This document shows, in pieces, positions 7,667 to 15,009 of a stretch of DNA of 20,589 nt. The notes under the pieces were generated by a model that made no database searches, was not told the DNA's origin, and saw nothing but the letters and a program-made list of their open reading frames with translations. The number at the start of each line of letters is the position of its first letter. The stretch's first letter is position 1. Source of the DNA: ARK-15 sp038880255 (GTDB taxonomy: Archaea > Thermoplasmatota > Thermoplasmata > Thermoplasmatales > ARK-15); assembly GCA_038880255.1 (NCBI GenBank), contig JAVZSA010000020.1:1-20589 (forward strand), read 5' to 3'. Both the position numbers and the translations under genes were made by a program.

Positions 7667-8824
7667 TTATTTTTTGATATAAATTATAATTGCAGATATC
7701 AAATTCGTTATTATTACAACAAAGGAGATTACTTGTATAAAATCAATGGTCAGCGATTTAATTGTTGTGATTGCAAATATGCCAAGAACTATTTGTGTCA
7801 ATCCTCTTGGCATAATATAGTTAACATATTTATCCGGTATACTTTTTTCAAAAATATAATGTACTAAAATTTGCATTAAATATATAATAATTAATATTGA
7901 AATTACAATTAAAACCATTTTAAAATTAAAACTTATTATGAATATTGATCCAACAGCAACAAATATTACTGTCCTCATAAAAAATACCACTTCTTTATTA
8001 AATTTGAAAATATTTTCATCTATTGTATAGTCCTTTAGTTTTAACCATTTTCTAAATATTATATTATTTCCCAAAACAATCCCAAAAACAACAGAAGAAA
8101 TCATTCCATTTTTCCAGAGAAGATCTGAGAGTGCATATATTGCAAATAAAAATCCTAATGTTAGCATATAACTTAGTTCCACTTTTTCAATCTTTCTAAG
8201 AAGCTCTATCCAGAATATACCGGAAAGAAAACCGAAAAAGGTTTGAGCAAATACATTTGTAATGAGTGATATTGTTACCGGCAATATTGTATTTATGCTT
8301 AATGGAAAATATTCAATAAGGGAAATTGTTATTACAATGGAGAAAAGATCCAATAATGTTACTTCCACTATATACATATGTCTTCTCTTTTCATCTATGA
8401 AAGATCTATTTATTAACGGTATTACAATAGCAACGCTTGGAGAGGAAAGAATTGCACCGTATAAGATTGATACTGAATAATTTATATTTAAAATAAAATA
8501 AAGGGTAAAAGAGATTAAAATAAAAGTGATAAAATAATAAAATAAAGCATAAATAACAGCCTTTTTCAACACATCTCGAATTAATGAAATGTGTAAGCTT
8601 ATACCACCTTCAAAGAGTATTATTATCAGTGATATTGTTGTTGCTATAGGTAAATAACTATAAAGGATTGTGTTAAGATCTAACCTTAACAAAAATGTTA
8701 TGAGATATCCAATTATTATCAATATTAATACATCAGGAAATTTGAATTTAATAAAAGCATAATCGCCTAAATAACCGACAAAGATTATGAATGATACAAG
8801 TATGATTATTGTAAATATATCCAT
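7667..8824 (-). CDS. CPA-family cation/proton antiporter (Na_H_Exchanger)
   Basis: 385 residues, about 11-13 hydrophobic helices, matching the length of archaeal NhaP/KefB-like transport domains without a cytoplasmic extension. Motifs: FEGG (71-74) in the third helix region; LSSPSVAIVIPLI (126-138), corresponding to the unwound-helix segment; E154 with D159 in EVTLLDLFS; R284 in FFMRTVIFVAVG. D159 is in the place of the essential transport Asp. The residue before it is Leu, where CPA1 proteins have Asn (ND) and CPA2 proteins Asp (DD), which blurs the subfamily. It probably exchanges Na+ or K+ for protons across the membrane. Convergent with trxB (6 bp gap) and divergent from the methylthioribose-phosphate isomerase gene. 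No ribosome binding site is visible. Confidence 0.85.
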   Translation of the reverse strand: MDIFTIIILVSFIIFVGYLGDYAFIKFKFPDVLILIIIGYLITFLLRLDLNTILYSYLPIATTISLIIILFEGGISLHISLIRDVLKKAVIYALFYYFITFILISFTLYFILNINYSVSILYGAILSSPSVAIVIPLINRSFIDEKRRHMYIVEVTLLDLFSIVITISLIEYFPLSINTILPVTISLITNVFAQTFFGFLSGIFWIELLRKIEKVELSYMLTLGFLFAIYALSDLLWKNGMISSVVFGIVLGNNIIFRKWLKLKDYTIDENIFKFNKEVVFFMRTVIFVAVGSIFIISFNFKMVLIVISILIIIYLMQILVHYIFEKSIPDKYVNYIMPRGLTQIVLGIFAITTIKSLTIDFIQVISFVVIITNLISAIIIYIKK

Positions 8825-8835
8825 AGAAAGAAATA

Positions 8836-8847
8836 AACATCAATGTT
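8836..8847. repeat. small inverted repeat between divergent genes
   Basis: AACAT-CA-ATGTT is a perfect 5+2+5 palindrome, 12 bp before the antiporter start on one side and about 60 bp before the isomerase start on the other. It could be an operator for the divergent pair, but at this size in AT-rich DNA chance is a real alternative. Confidence 0.25.
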
Positions 8848-8907
8848 CATATTCTTTTCCCTAAAAAATAAAATAGAAAGAAATAATAAAAGTAAAAGGT
8901 GATATTT

Positions 8908-9912
8908 ATGAAAGTAAATTTTAATGGTAAGATAGAGGATCTAAGAGCACTTTGGTTTGAAGATGGTTTGGTAAAATTTTTAGATCAGAGAAAAATACCC
9001 GAGAAAATTGAAATTTTTGTTGCAAAAGATTATAGGGATATTGCATTTGCAATAAAAGAAATGGTGGTAAGAGGTGCCCCAGCAATTGGTGTCTCTGCCG
9101 CATATGGTATAGCACAAGCCTACTTACAAAGAAGAGACATTGATGAAGTGTCAAAGGTACTCTCATCAACTAGACCAACAGCTTACGATCTTTTTTATGC
9201 AATAAATTATATGAAAGAAAATATTAGAATTGGTGAGGATCCGTTAAGGGCCGCAGAAAAATATGCGAATAATATTGTGGAAAAGGCTAGAAAAATTGGA
9301 GAATATGGAAATTCACTAATAAAAAATAATGCGAAAATATTAACACATTGCAATGCTGGTGCCCTTGCAGTCCTTGATTGGGGAACAGCATTGGCACCTA
9401 TTAGGTTTGCAAAAAGAGAGGGTAAAGAAATTTTTGTTTGGGTTGATGAAACAAGACCAAGACTCCAAGGTGCAAGATTAACTTCATGGGAACTACTTAA
9501 TGAAAATATAGATCACAGGATAATTGTAGATAATGCAGCTGGTCTCTTAATGAGAAAGGGGGAAGTTGACCTTATTATAGTAGGTGCTGATAGAATTTCA
9601 AGAAATGGAGGATTTGCAAACAAAATAGGGACGTATGAGAAAGCAGTTTTAGCATATGAAAATAATGTTCCATTTTATGTAGCTGCACCTATATCTACTA
9701 TCGATTTGAGCATTCAAAATGAAATGGAAATACCGATAGAGGAAAGATCTGAAGAAGAGGTTCTTTATATTTCAAATAATAAAATAGGTCCTGCAGGGGC
9801 AAGAGCATATAATCCTGCCTTTGATGTCACACCACCTAAATATGTAACTGCCTTTATTACAGAATATGGTATAGTAAAACCTGAAGAAATAAAGAATATT
9901 GATAAAAAGTGA
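8908..9912 (+). CDS. mtnA: S-methyl-5-thioribose-1-phosphate isomerase / aIF2B-like sugar-phosphate isomerase
   Basis: 334 residues, the usual MtnA length. The enzyme isomerises methylthioribose-1-phosphate to the ribulose form in salvage of methylthioadenosine; in archaea it may also act on 5-deoxyribose-1-phosphate. Signatures: KEMVVRGAPAIGVSAAYG (50-67), THCNAGALA with catalytic C148, DETRPRLQGARL (180-191), and IVGADRI with catalytic D228 followed by NGGFANKIGT. The related archaeal ribose-1,5-bisphosphate isomerases and eIF2B subunits share the fold, but the full Cys/Asp set and RPRLQGARLT favour MtnA. AGGTGA (8897-8902) lies 5 nt before ATG 8908; the in-frame GTG at 8899 overlaps that site and is less likely. 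The next gene begins 7 nt after the stop, so the two form a transcription unit. Confidence 0.92.
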   Translation: MKVNFNGKIEDLRALWFEDGLVKFLDQRKIPEKIEIFVAKDYRDIAFAIKEMVVRGAPAIGVSAAYGIAQAYLQRRDIDEVSKVLSSTRPTAYDLFYAINYMKENIRIGEDPLRAAEKYANNIVEKARKIGEYGNSLIKNNAKILTHCNAGALAVLDWGTALAPIRFAKREGKEIFVWVDETRPRLQGARLTSWELLNENIDHRIIVDNAAGLLMRKGEVDLIIVGADRISRNGGFANKIGTYEKAVLAYENNVPFYVAAPISTIDLSIQNEMEIPIEERSEEEVLYISNNKIGPAGARAYNPAFDVTPPKYVTAFITEYGIVKPEEIKNIDKK

Positions 9913-9919
9913 AAAAATA

Positions 9920-10468
9920 ATGGTAATAGCTGTAGTTCCAGTCGGTATATCAAGAAGATTGAGTGGGAAGCATTTTCTGGAATTTTGTAATAAAAGAATT
10001 ATAGATGTTGTAGTAGAAAATTTAAATGAAAGCAATCTTTTTTCTAAGGTGATAATTTATACCATTAATAATTTCGATATAAAAAATGCTGAAATAATAA
10101 TTGATAAATGGAGAACAGGTGTGTTACCAATTTTAATTGATGCACTTGAAAGATTCAATGAAAATGTTTTTTTATTGGGTGGTGACATGCCCTTGGCAAA
10201 TTCAAAATCGTTTTTTCCACTGCTCCTTTATCCAGAATCATTATCAGTAATACCAAAATGGGAAAATGGATATCTCGAACCTCTCCATGCACTTTATTCT
10301 AAAAGTGCTCTTAATTTTCAGAAAAATAAAAATTCGATGCACGAATTCATAGAGCATATACCGAAAGTATTTATTAAAGCTGAAAAAATTGGTAAAATGG
10401 CATTCTTTAACATAAATACAAAGGATGATTATATAGAACTTAAAAAATTGTGTTATGGTAATTTTTGA
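9920..10468 (+). CDS. MobA-like nucleotidyltransferase
   Basis: 182 residues, the size of a single NTP_transferase_3 domain as in MobA, which joins GMP to molybdopterin. Supporting motifs: GGDMP (87-91) with the metal-binding Asp, YLEPLHALYS (118-127), and FFNINTKDDY (162-171), equivalent to the MobA NINTPED. The N-terminal nucleotide loop is altered: MobA enzymes have roughly AGGxSRRMGxDK, while this one reads VPVGISRRLSGKH, so the second Gly is replaced but the SRR and final basic residues remain. Members using other nucleotides or cofactors (CobY, CofC-like) share the fold. Chosen start ATG 9920; a TTG at 9899 would overlap mtnA and is not preferred. It may be translated by coupling, with only a weak GTGA upstream. 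Fold is likely; substrate is not settled. Confidence 0.75.
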   Translation: MVIAVVPVGISRRLSGKHFLEFCNKRIIDVVVENLNESNLFSKVIIYTINNFDIKNAEIIIDKWRTGVLPILIDALERFNENVFLLGGDMPLANSKSFFPLLLYPESLSVIPKWENGYLEPLHALYSKSALNFQKNKNSMHEFIEHIPKVFIKAEKIGKMAFFNINTKDDYIELKKLCYGNF

Positions 10469-10474
10469 GAAAAG

Positions 10475-10482
10475 TTTATATA
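10475..10482 (+). promoter_or_regulatory. TATA box of the 57-residue protein gene
   Basis: TTTATATA begins 7 bp after the preceding stop codon. A spacing of about 26 bp puts transcription start near 10504, giving a leader of about 20 nt with a strong ribosome binding site. Confidence 0.6.
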
Positions 10483-10495
10483 TGTCTGAATCCTA

Positions 10496-10511
10496 TATGA
10501 CAATTGTCATA
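10496..10511. promoter_or_regulatory. 16-bp perfect palindrome at the predicted transcription start (operator candidate)
   Basis: TATGACAATTGTCATA is identical to its reverse complement over all 16 bases. It covers the expected start point of the transcript for the 57-residue protein, between the TATA box and the ribosome binding site, a usual place for an archaeal repressor site. No second copy was noticed in the window. The regulator is unknown. Confidence 0.6.
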
Positions 10512-10525
10512 CAAGAGGTGAAAAA

Positions 10526-10699
10526 ATGAGAATGCCCAAGGGTGTAAGAGAATGGATGAAAAATCACACACTTTACGATCTTGAGGAATATCTTTTCAAT
10601 GAAAAATATTCAGATATTGCAGCAAATATATTAGAAATTCTTACAGAAATGAGTGGGGAAGAACTTTACGGAGAAGTTCTTGAGGAAGTACCTGCATAA
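10526..10699 (+). CDS. 57-residue acidic protein, function unknown
   Basis: A short gene encoding 57 residues beginning MRMPKGVREWMKNHTLYD and ending EVLEEVPA. Evidence that it is real: a strong TATA box, an ideal ribosome binding site GAGGTGA (10515-10521) 4 nt before ATG, and a clean stop just before the convergent methyltransferase gene. The protein is acidic (11 Glu), probably mostly helical (DLEEYLFNEKYSDIAANILEILTEM), with a basic N-terminal patch. No Cys, no membrane segment, no signal peptide. I recognise no family. The perfect palindrome at its start site suggests tight regulation, and the small size suggests an adaptor, a binding protein or an antitoxin-like partner, but no toxin gene is adjacent, so none of these can be preferred. 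Confidence 0.8.
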   Translation: MRMPKGVREWMKNHTLYDLEEYLFNEKYSDIAANILEILTEMSGEELYGEVLEEVPA

Positions 10700-10706
10700 A
10701 AATTTA

Positions 10707-11717
10707 TTATTTTTTTATTTTTATTGCACCTATATATTTTTCTCCCTTTTTAAAAATATAAAAATCATTTTCGCCATTAAGATTTTTTTCAATGGCATTT
10801 TTTATCTTATAATATTCCCTTGATTCTATTGAATAACGAAGGAATACCTTTCTTGCATCATTATTCTTTAAATTTTCTTTAACTTCTTTAAAATTTTTGG
10901 CTAAAAAATTTACAACATAAATATTTTTCATTATTTTATCATAATAAAAATTATCTGATGTGGCAAGTTTTCTTTTCTTTTCATTTAGAAAAATGTACAT
11001 GTTTTTATACATACCAAAAAATTCTGGAATTAGATCCGCATAGGCAATTGCAGGATCTATTTCATAAATGTAATGTAATGGCAACTCAACTTCTTCCAAC
11101 TTTCTATCAATATTTCCATTGTATACAATTCTAATTTCCTCTGGGAGCATAAGCGCACTTCTTTCATATTTTTTAATTTTTCCAAGATAGAGTGATAGCC
11201 TTTTTATTTCACCATTAAGTGAAATATATTCGAGTTCAAAATTTGATGGAATTTTTTCTCTTGAAATCTGAACTGGTATATCAAATGAAAAATTTTCATT
11301 ATTTTTAAAATATGATATGATTTTTTCTGGAGGAGGTGAAAGCATTTCCAAATTCCAGGAATCTCCCTTTAAGGGCCTGGATGGGTCAGAAAATACTATT
11401 TCACATGATGATACAATATCGAAAAAATCTTCTTTAAACACATCTCCATGATACAATGTTACATTTTTTAAATTCAACTTTTTAAAATTCCTTTCAGCCA
11501 TCTTATATCTTTTCTTTTCTTTTTCTATTGCCACCACTTTTTGAAAATATTTTGAGAAAAATATTGATTGTATACCTATTCCTGCACCCAAATCGGCAAT
11601 ACTAAAATTTGAAAGTCTTTTTGCCTTATATTCAGCTATTTCATATGGTGTTGATTGTCTAAAACTTTCATCGTCATAATCTAATTCATATGGTAAAATT
11701 TTTTTAATCTCTGTCAT
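10707..11717 (-). CDS. class I SAM-dependent methyltransferase with THUMP-like C-terminal domain
   Basis: 336 residues. A Rossmann methyltransferase domain occupies the first half: ADLGAGIGIQS (41-51) is the SAM-binding motif I, VVAIEKE (61-67) is motif II, and FSDPSRP (109-115) is the motif IV region, resembling the DPARR of this family. The second half has LHYIYEIDPAIAYADL (214-229), characteristic of the THUMP-like domain in uncharacterised bacterial and archaeal methyltransferases. An RNA substrate is likely by analogy but unproven. An upstream ATG at 11735 is also in frame; both overlap the end of the NifX-like gene, and ATG 11717 gives the shorter, 14-nt overlap. The overlap implies translational coupling and one transcript with that gene. 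Confidence 0.82.
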   Translation of the reverse strand: MTEIKKILPYELDYDDESFRQSTPYEIAEYKAKRLSNFSIADLGAGIGIQSIFFSKYFQKVVAIEKEKKRYKMAERNFKKLNLKNVTLYHGDVFKEDFFDIVSSCEIVFSDPSRPLKGDSWNLEMLSPPPEKIISYFKNNENFSFDIPVQISREKIPSNFELEYISLNGEIKRLSLYLGKIKKYERSALMLPEEIRIVYNGNIDRKLEEVELPLHYIYEIDPAIAYADLIPEFFGMYKNMYIFLNEKKRKLATSDNFYYDKIMKNIYVVNFLAKNFKEVKENLKNNDARKVFLRYSIESREYYKIKNAIEKNLNGENDFYIFKKGEKYIGAIKIKK

Positions 11718-12081
11718 GATGATGGAATTCTTCACCCTCTTTCCATCCAGTATTCACATTCAGATTGCCTTCGACGAACGCTTTCACCGCATTGAGAAAA
11801 TTTCCTTCCACACCAAGAATTACCCTTACACCTAAAGAATTAAAATAGGAAATTGCTCTTTCACCCATACCATAGGCAATTAAAATATTGGCTTTGTTTT
11901 TTGCAATAAATTCTGGTAGATCACCAACTCCATGCTCTTCAAATGGATTCTTTACTATTTTATAATTTAATATACCATTTTCATCTATTTCGACAAATGC
12001 AAAATATGGAGATCTACCAAAATGCCTAGATATAATAGAATTTTCACCTTCATCATTTTCCAAGGGTAATGCTACAATCAT
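11704..12081 (-). CDS. NifX/NafY-like dinitrogenase Fe-Mo cofactor domain protein
   Basis: 125 residues, one PF02579-type domain (RNase H-like fold). The opening MIVALPLEN and the signature SRHFGRSPYF (18-27) are typical, followed by KANILIAYGMGERAI and LGVRVILG. In diazotrophs such proteins carry iron-molybdenum cofactor precursors; in archaea many stand-alone copies exist with unknown roles in metal or Fe-S handling. The C-terminus EFHHHDRD carries three consecutive His that could bind metal. No nif genes are nearby, so a nitrogenase role is unlikely. A TATA-like ATTTATAAAC (about 12103-12112, read on the minus strand) fits a leaderless start. It overlaps the methyltransferase gene downstream and is divergent from a winged-helix regulator, which could control it. 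Confidence 0.88.
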   Translation of the reverse strand: MIVALPLENDEGENSIISRHFGRSPYFAFVEIDENGILNYKIVKNPFEEHGVGDLPEFIAKNKANILIAYGMGERAISYFNSLGVRVILGVEGNFLNAVKAFVEGNLNVNTGWKEGEEFHHHDRD

Positions 12082-12138
12082 AATTTTGCTATGGCATTTT
12101 TGTTTATAAATTTTTTTAATTTTTTAAAAATATTATAA

Positions 12139-12157
12139 AAGGTTATTAGAAAACCTT
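12139..12157. promoter_or_regulatory. inverted repeat overlapping the regulator's BRE/TATA (operator candidate)
   Basis: AAGGTT, 7 nt, AACCTT: a perfect 6-bp inverted repeat. Its right arm runs into the TATA-like CTTATATATTTA (12155-12166) of the winged-helix gene, and it lies about 58 bp from the divergent NifX-like start. A protein bound here would block TBP/TFB access, so autoregulation is the simplest inference. Confidence 0.4.
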
Positions 12158-12194
12158 ATATATTTAATTATTTTATATATATATGGTGAATGTT

Positions 12195-12548
12195 ATGCCA
12201 GAATTGGATGAAAAGGATGAGTTATTAGTTAGGAATCTTATAAATGCAGGATTACAAAAAAACGTGGCGAAGGCACTTGTTTATTTGAGGAAAGTAGAAG
12301 AATCTACATCTGTGGAAATAGAAAGGGCTGCAAGATTAAGACAGCCTGAAGTATCAATTGCAATGCAAGTACTTGAAAAGAAAGGTTGGGTATTAAAGAA
12401 AAACATTAAAAAAGAGGGGAAAGGAAGGCCTGTTTATAAATATAGGCTAAGTAAACCATTTACAGAAGTAATCAAAGAGATTGAAAACGAACTCAATAAA
12501 AAAATAGATGAAATAAAAACAATTATTAATGCTTTGAAATCCCCCTAA
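12195..12548 (+). CDS. winged-helix transcriptional regulator (TrmB/MarR-like)
   Basis: 117 residues. A winged helix-turn-helix spans about residues 12-85: GLQKNVAKALVYLRK (helices 1-2), the recognition segment ARLRQPEVSIAMQVLEKKGWV, and a wing KEGKGRPVYKYRL. The C-terminal ~35 residues are a charged amphipathic helix (EVIKEIENELNKKIDEIKTI), probably a dimerisation coiled coil. The RQPEVSIA and EGKGRP motifs recur in a common archaeal family of small regulators. There is no ligand or sensor domain. ATG 12195 is preferred because GGTGA (12185-12189) lies 5 nt before it; ATG 12183 is in frame but includes that site. The likely target is its own promoter and possibly the divergent NifX-like gene, across an inverted repeat. 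Its stop codon overlaps that of the convergent DedA gene by 4 bp. Confidence 0.85.
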   Translation: MPELDEKDELLVRNLINAGLQKNVAKALVYLRKVEESTSVEIERAARLRQPEVSIAMQVLEKKGWVLKKNIKKEGKGRPVYKYRLSKPFTEVIKEIENELNKKIDEIKTIINALKSP

Positions 12549-13168
12549 TTTTGTAAATCCTTTTTATAATTTTTATATAGTTTAAAAATTATATAGAATA
12601 ATGCTGCTATCCCTATACCAATTATAATGGGATCTGCTTTTGAAAAAAATGAAAATATTATTATCCACCTTTTTTTTAATAGATAACCAAGGATACCTAG
12701 GAATATACTCCAAATTAATGAACCTAAAAATGTATATAATAAGAATAAACTTGTTTTCATTTTTGCAATTCCAGCTGGTAATGATATAAAAGTTCTTATG
12801 ACCGGGACTAGCCTTGTAGTAAAAACTGAAATTCTACCATATTTATTAAACCATTTTTCTGCTCTATTTAAATTTTCTTTATCTATGAGCATATACTTTC
12901 CATACTTTAATATGAATGGTCTACCACCATAATATCCTATTAAAAATGCGATATATGATCCAACAACGCCACCTAATGTGGCAGCGGTTATTACACCATA
13001 AATATTTAAATATCCTTTATATGCAAGAAAGCCACCGAATGGTATTATTACTTCTGATGGTATTGGAAGCATCATACTTTCAAGCATCATTAAAAAAAAT
13101 ATAGCTGTATAACCATATTTGGCAAGGAAATCAATGATAAGCGCTATTACTATTTCACTAATACTCAT
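12545..13168 (-). CDS. DedA family membrane protein
   Basis: 207 residues of the DedA/SNARE-associated (VTT) family, thought to move lipid carriers or phospholipids across the membrane with proton coupling. Motifs: LESMMLPIPSEVIIPFGG (29-46) with E30 and E39, the GGVVGSYIAFLIGYYGGR segment (66-83), and FTTRLVPVIRTFISLPAG (116-133) with R119 and R125. A hydrophobic C-terminal helix is followed by a basic tail. It starts 26 nt after the CoA-binding protein gene, but a T8 run lies between, there is no ribosome binding site, and a TATA-like TTTTAAAATA (minus strand, about 13192-13201) is ~26 bp before ATG. It is therefore probably a separate, leaderless transcript. Confidence 0.9.
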   Translation of the reverse strand: MSISEIVIALIIDFLAKYGYTAIFFLMMLESMMLPIPSEVIIPFGGFLAYKGYLNIYGVITAATLGGVVGSYIAFLIGYYGGRPFILKYGKYMLIDKENLNRAEKWFNKYGRISVFTTRLVPVIRTFISLPAGIAKMKTSLFLLYTFLGSLIWSIFLGILGYLLKKRWIIIFSFFSKADPIIIGIGIAALFYIIFKLYKNYKKDLQN

Positions 13169-13177
13169 TAATTGGAT

Positions 13178-13185
13178 AAAAAAAA
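13178..13185 (-). terminator. T8 run after the CoA-binding protein gene
   Basis: Eight T on the minus strand between the CoA-binding protein stop codon and the DedA start. It probably ends the ppdK-to-CoA-binding-protein transcript at least partly. Confidence 0.5.
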
Positions 13186-13194
13186 GGAAGTATT

Positions 13195-13638
13195 TTAAAA
13201 TTCTTCAGGGATATTTTGAAGATTTGGCATTGATTCTATTTTTCCCTCCTTTCTAAGTTTTACATGCTCTTTCATCATACACTTATCCATTATCACCTCT
13301 ATTCCATGGGATTTTGCAATTTTTGCTGCTTCCTCATTTATTATTCCTTCCTGCATCCATACTACCTTTACACCTTTTTTTACAACATCATCAATTACAT
13401 CTATTACTTTTTCACTAGGTAAAAAAATATCTGCAATATCTATACTATCTGGTATTTCAAGAATTGTTTTGTAAGATTTTAAACCTCCAATGAAATCTGC
13501 AGTAGGATTTACTGGATAACAAATATATCCATGGCGCATTAAATATCTCATTACACTTCTGCTTGGTTTTGTCCTATCCTTTGATGCACCTATTACTGCT
13601 ACCTTTTTATAATTTTTCAAGATTTCCTCAATGCTCAT
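13195..13638 (-). CDS. CoA-binding domain protein (YccU-like)
   Basis: 147 residues, a single CoA_binding_2 Rossmann domain. Signature features: VAVIGASKDRTKPS (13-26), YLMRHGYICYPVNP (32-45), IADIFLPSE (68-76), and KKGVKVVWMQEGIINEEAAKIAKSHGIEVIMDKCMMKEH near the C-terminus (listed as YccU-type signature pieces VVWMQEG, GIEVIMDKCMM). The family resembles the CoA-binding subdomain of succinyl-CoA synthetase but lacks the catalytic His domain, and its cellular role is unsettled. It starts 2 nt after the aminopeptidase stop codon, with GGAGAG inside the end of that gene as ribosome binding site, so translation is coupled. Last gene of the compact minus-strand block. Confidence 0.9.
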   Translation of the reverse strand: MSIEEILKNYKKVAVIGASKDRTKPSRSVMRYLMRHGYICYPVNPTADFIGGLKSYKTILEIPDSIDIADIFLPSEKVIDVIDDVVKKGVKVVWMQEGIINEEAAKIAKSHGIEVIMDKCMMKEHVKLRKEGKIESMPNLQNIPEEF

Positions 13639-13640
13639 AA

Positions 13641-15005
13641 CTAACTCTCCAGAAAGGCCTTATATCCTCTATATGAACTCCAAAGATCTATTTTGCTCAC
13701 TACTTCGAATGGTGAATGCATACTAATTAATCCTGGACCAATATCTATTACATTCATTCCATATTTTGCTAGATATTTTGCAACTGTTCCACCGCCACCT
13801 TCATCCACTTTACCCAAAAGACCAAATTGGTAGATTATTCCATTCATATCGAATATATTTCTAATCTCAGCAACAAGTTCCGCTTGAGCCTCACTTGATC
13901 CATACTTTCCACCACTACCTGTATATTTTGTTACAATAACACCATTTCCAGCCTTTGCAGCATTATTCAAATCATGAACCTGCTTGAAAAGTGGATTTAC
14001 TACAGCATTCACATCCGCACTTATTACCTTTGATGAATGCATTATGTCCAACAATTTTCCATAAGTATACTGAATTCCAGATAGGTCAAGTATTTTTGTT
14101 ATAATATATTCAATTAAGTTACTTTGTGCACCTACATTCCCATCGCTTCCAATTTCCTCTTTATCAAATAGTATTACAATTGTATTATTATTTGTTTTCG
14201 AGTTTAAAATTGCCATAACTGAGGTGTATGCACATATTCTATCATCCTGACCGTAGGCTCCCACCATAGACCTATCAAATCCTACTTCCCTAGGAGAAGA
14301 GGCAGGAACTACTTCAAGATCCGCTGAATATAAATCCTCTTCCTCTATGGAATATTTTTCTTTCAATACCTTTAGGAGATATTTCTTAAAAGGATTTTTT
14401 TCCTCTCCCTTTTCGGGTATATGGGAAACAATAATTTGAAGATCTTCACCTTCAAAACCTTCAAGTAACTTTTTTTCTCCTTGTACCTTCTTGGCAAGGT
14501 GGGGTAAAAGATCTGGAATAGTAAAAACAGGATCTTCATCATCCTCACCTATTACTATGTTAATCTTTTTACCTGCTTTAGTCACAACCACACCATGTAT
14601 TGCTAGGGGCCTAGAAACCCATTGGAATTTTTTAATTCCGCCATAGTAATGTGTTTTAAATAATGTGAATTGTGAATCCTTATCTTCCACCAAAGGGGAA
14701 GGTTTAATATCCAATCTTGGGGCATCTATATGAGCTGCAATTATTTTATAAGGTTTTGAAGGATCTTCACCTATTGTAATTAATGCAATTGCCTTTTCAT
14801 TTTTTATATAATAATATTTCCCATTCCTTTTTATCCCTTTTTCAATGGGCTCAAATCCATTCATCTTAGCAATATTTTCAAAGAAAACAACAGCTTCACG
14901 CTCTGTCTTCACATTTTTCAAGAATTCCATGTAACCTTTTGAAAATTCATTCATTTCCTTTGCCTGTTTTTCATCAATTCTCAACCATCCTATTTTATTT
15001 TCCAT
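13641..15005 (-). CDS. M18 family metalloaminopeptidase
   Basis: 454 residues, full length for an M18 (aspartyl aminopeptidase-type) enzyme, a cytosolic dodecameric zinc peptidase that trims N-terminal residues from peptides. Metal and catalytic positions visible: H92 and D94 in AAHIDAPRLD, D254 in GQDDRICA, the E283-E284 pair in FDKEEIGS, D331 in ISADVNA, and H430 in SMHSPFE. N-terminal preference for acidic residues is typical of the family but cannot be told here. The ribosome binding site AGAGGTGA overlaps the TGA stop of the MEMO gene, giving tight coupling 4 nt upstream. M18 is patchily distributed in archaea, where tetrahedral M42 peptidases are commoner. Confidence 0.93.
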   Translation of the reverse strand: MENKIGWLRIDEKQAKEMNEFSKGYMEFLKNVKTEREAVVFFENIAKMNGFEPIEKGIKRNGKYYYIKNEKAIALITIGEDPSKPYKIIAAHIDAPRLDIKPSPLVEDKDSQFTLFKTHYYGGIKKFQWVSRPLAIHGVVVTKAGKKINIVIGEDDEDPVFTIPDLLPHLAKKVQGEKKLLEGFEGEDLQIIVSHIPEKGEEKNPFKKYLLKVLKEKYSIEEEDLYSADLEVVPASSPREVGFDRSMVGAYGQDDRICAYTSVMAILNSKTNNNTIVILFDKEEIGSDGNVGAQSNLIEYIITKILDLSGIQYTYGKLLDIMHSSKVISADVNAVVNPLFKQVHDLNNAAKAGNGVIVTKYTGSGGKYGSSEAQAELVAEIRNIFDMNGIIYQFGLLGKVDEGGGGTVAKYLAKYGMNVIDIGPGLISMHSPFEVVSKIDLWSSYRGYKAFLES

Positions 15006-15009
15006 AATC

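Noticed and set aside
8899..8907. GTG start for mtnA
   Set aside because: The GTG is part of the AGGTGA ribosome binding site for ATG 8908.
10496..10511. NikR-type operator
   Set aside because: The half-sites TATGA/TCATA resemble NikR boxes, but the spacing is 6 bp instead of 16.
10526..10699. Toxin-antitoxin pair
   Set aside because: The small acidic protein has no adjacent partner on the same strand; the neighbour is a convergent methyltransferase.
11704..12081. Nitrogenase-related function for the NifX-like protein
   Set aside because: No nif genes are near and stand-alone copies of this domain are common in non-diazotrophic archaea.
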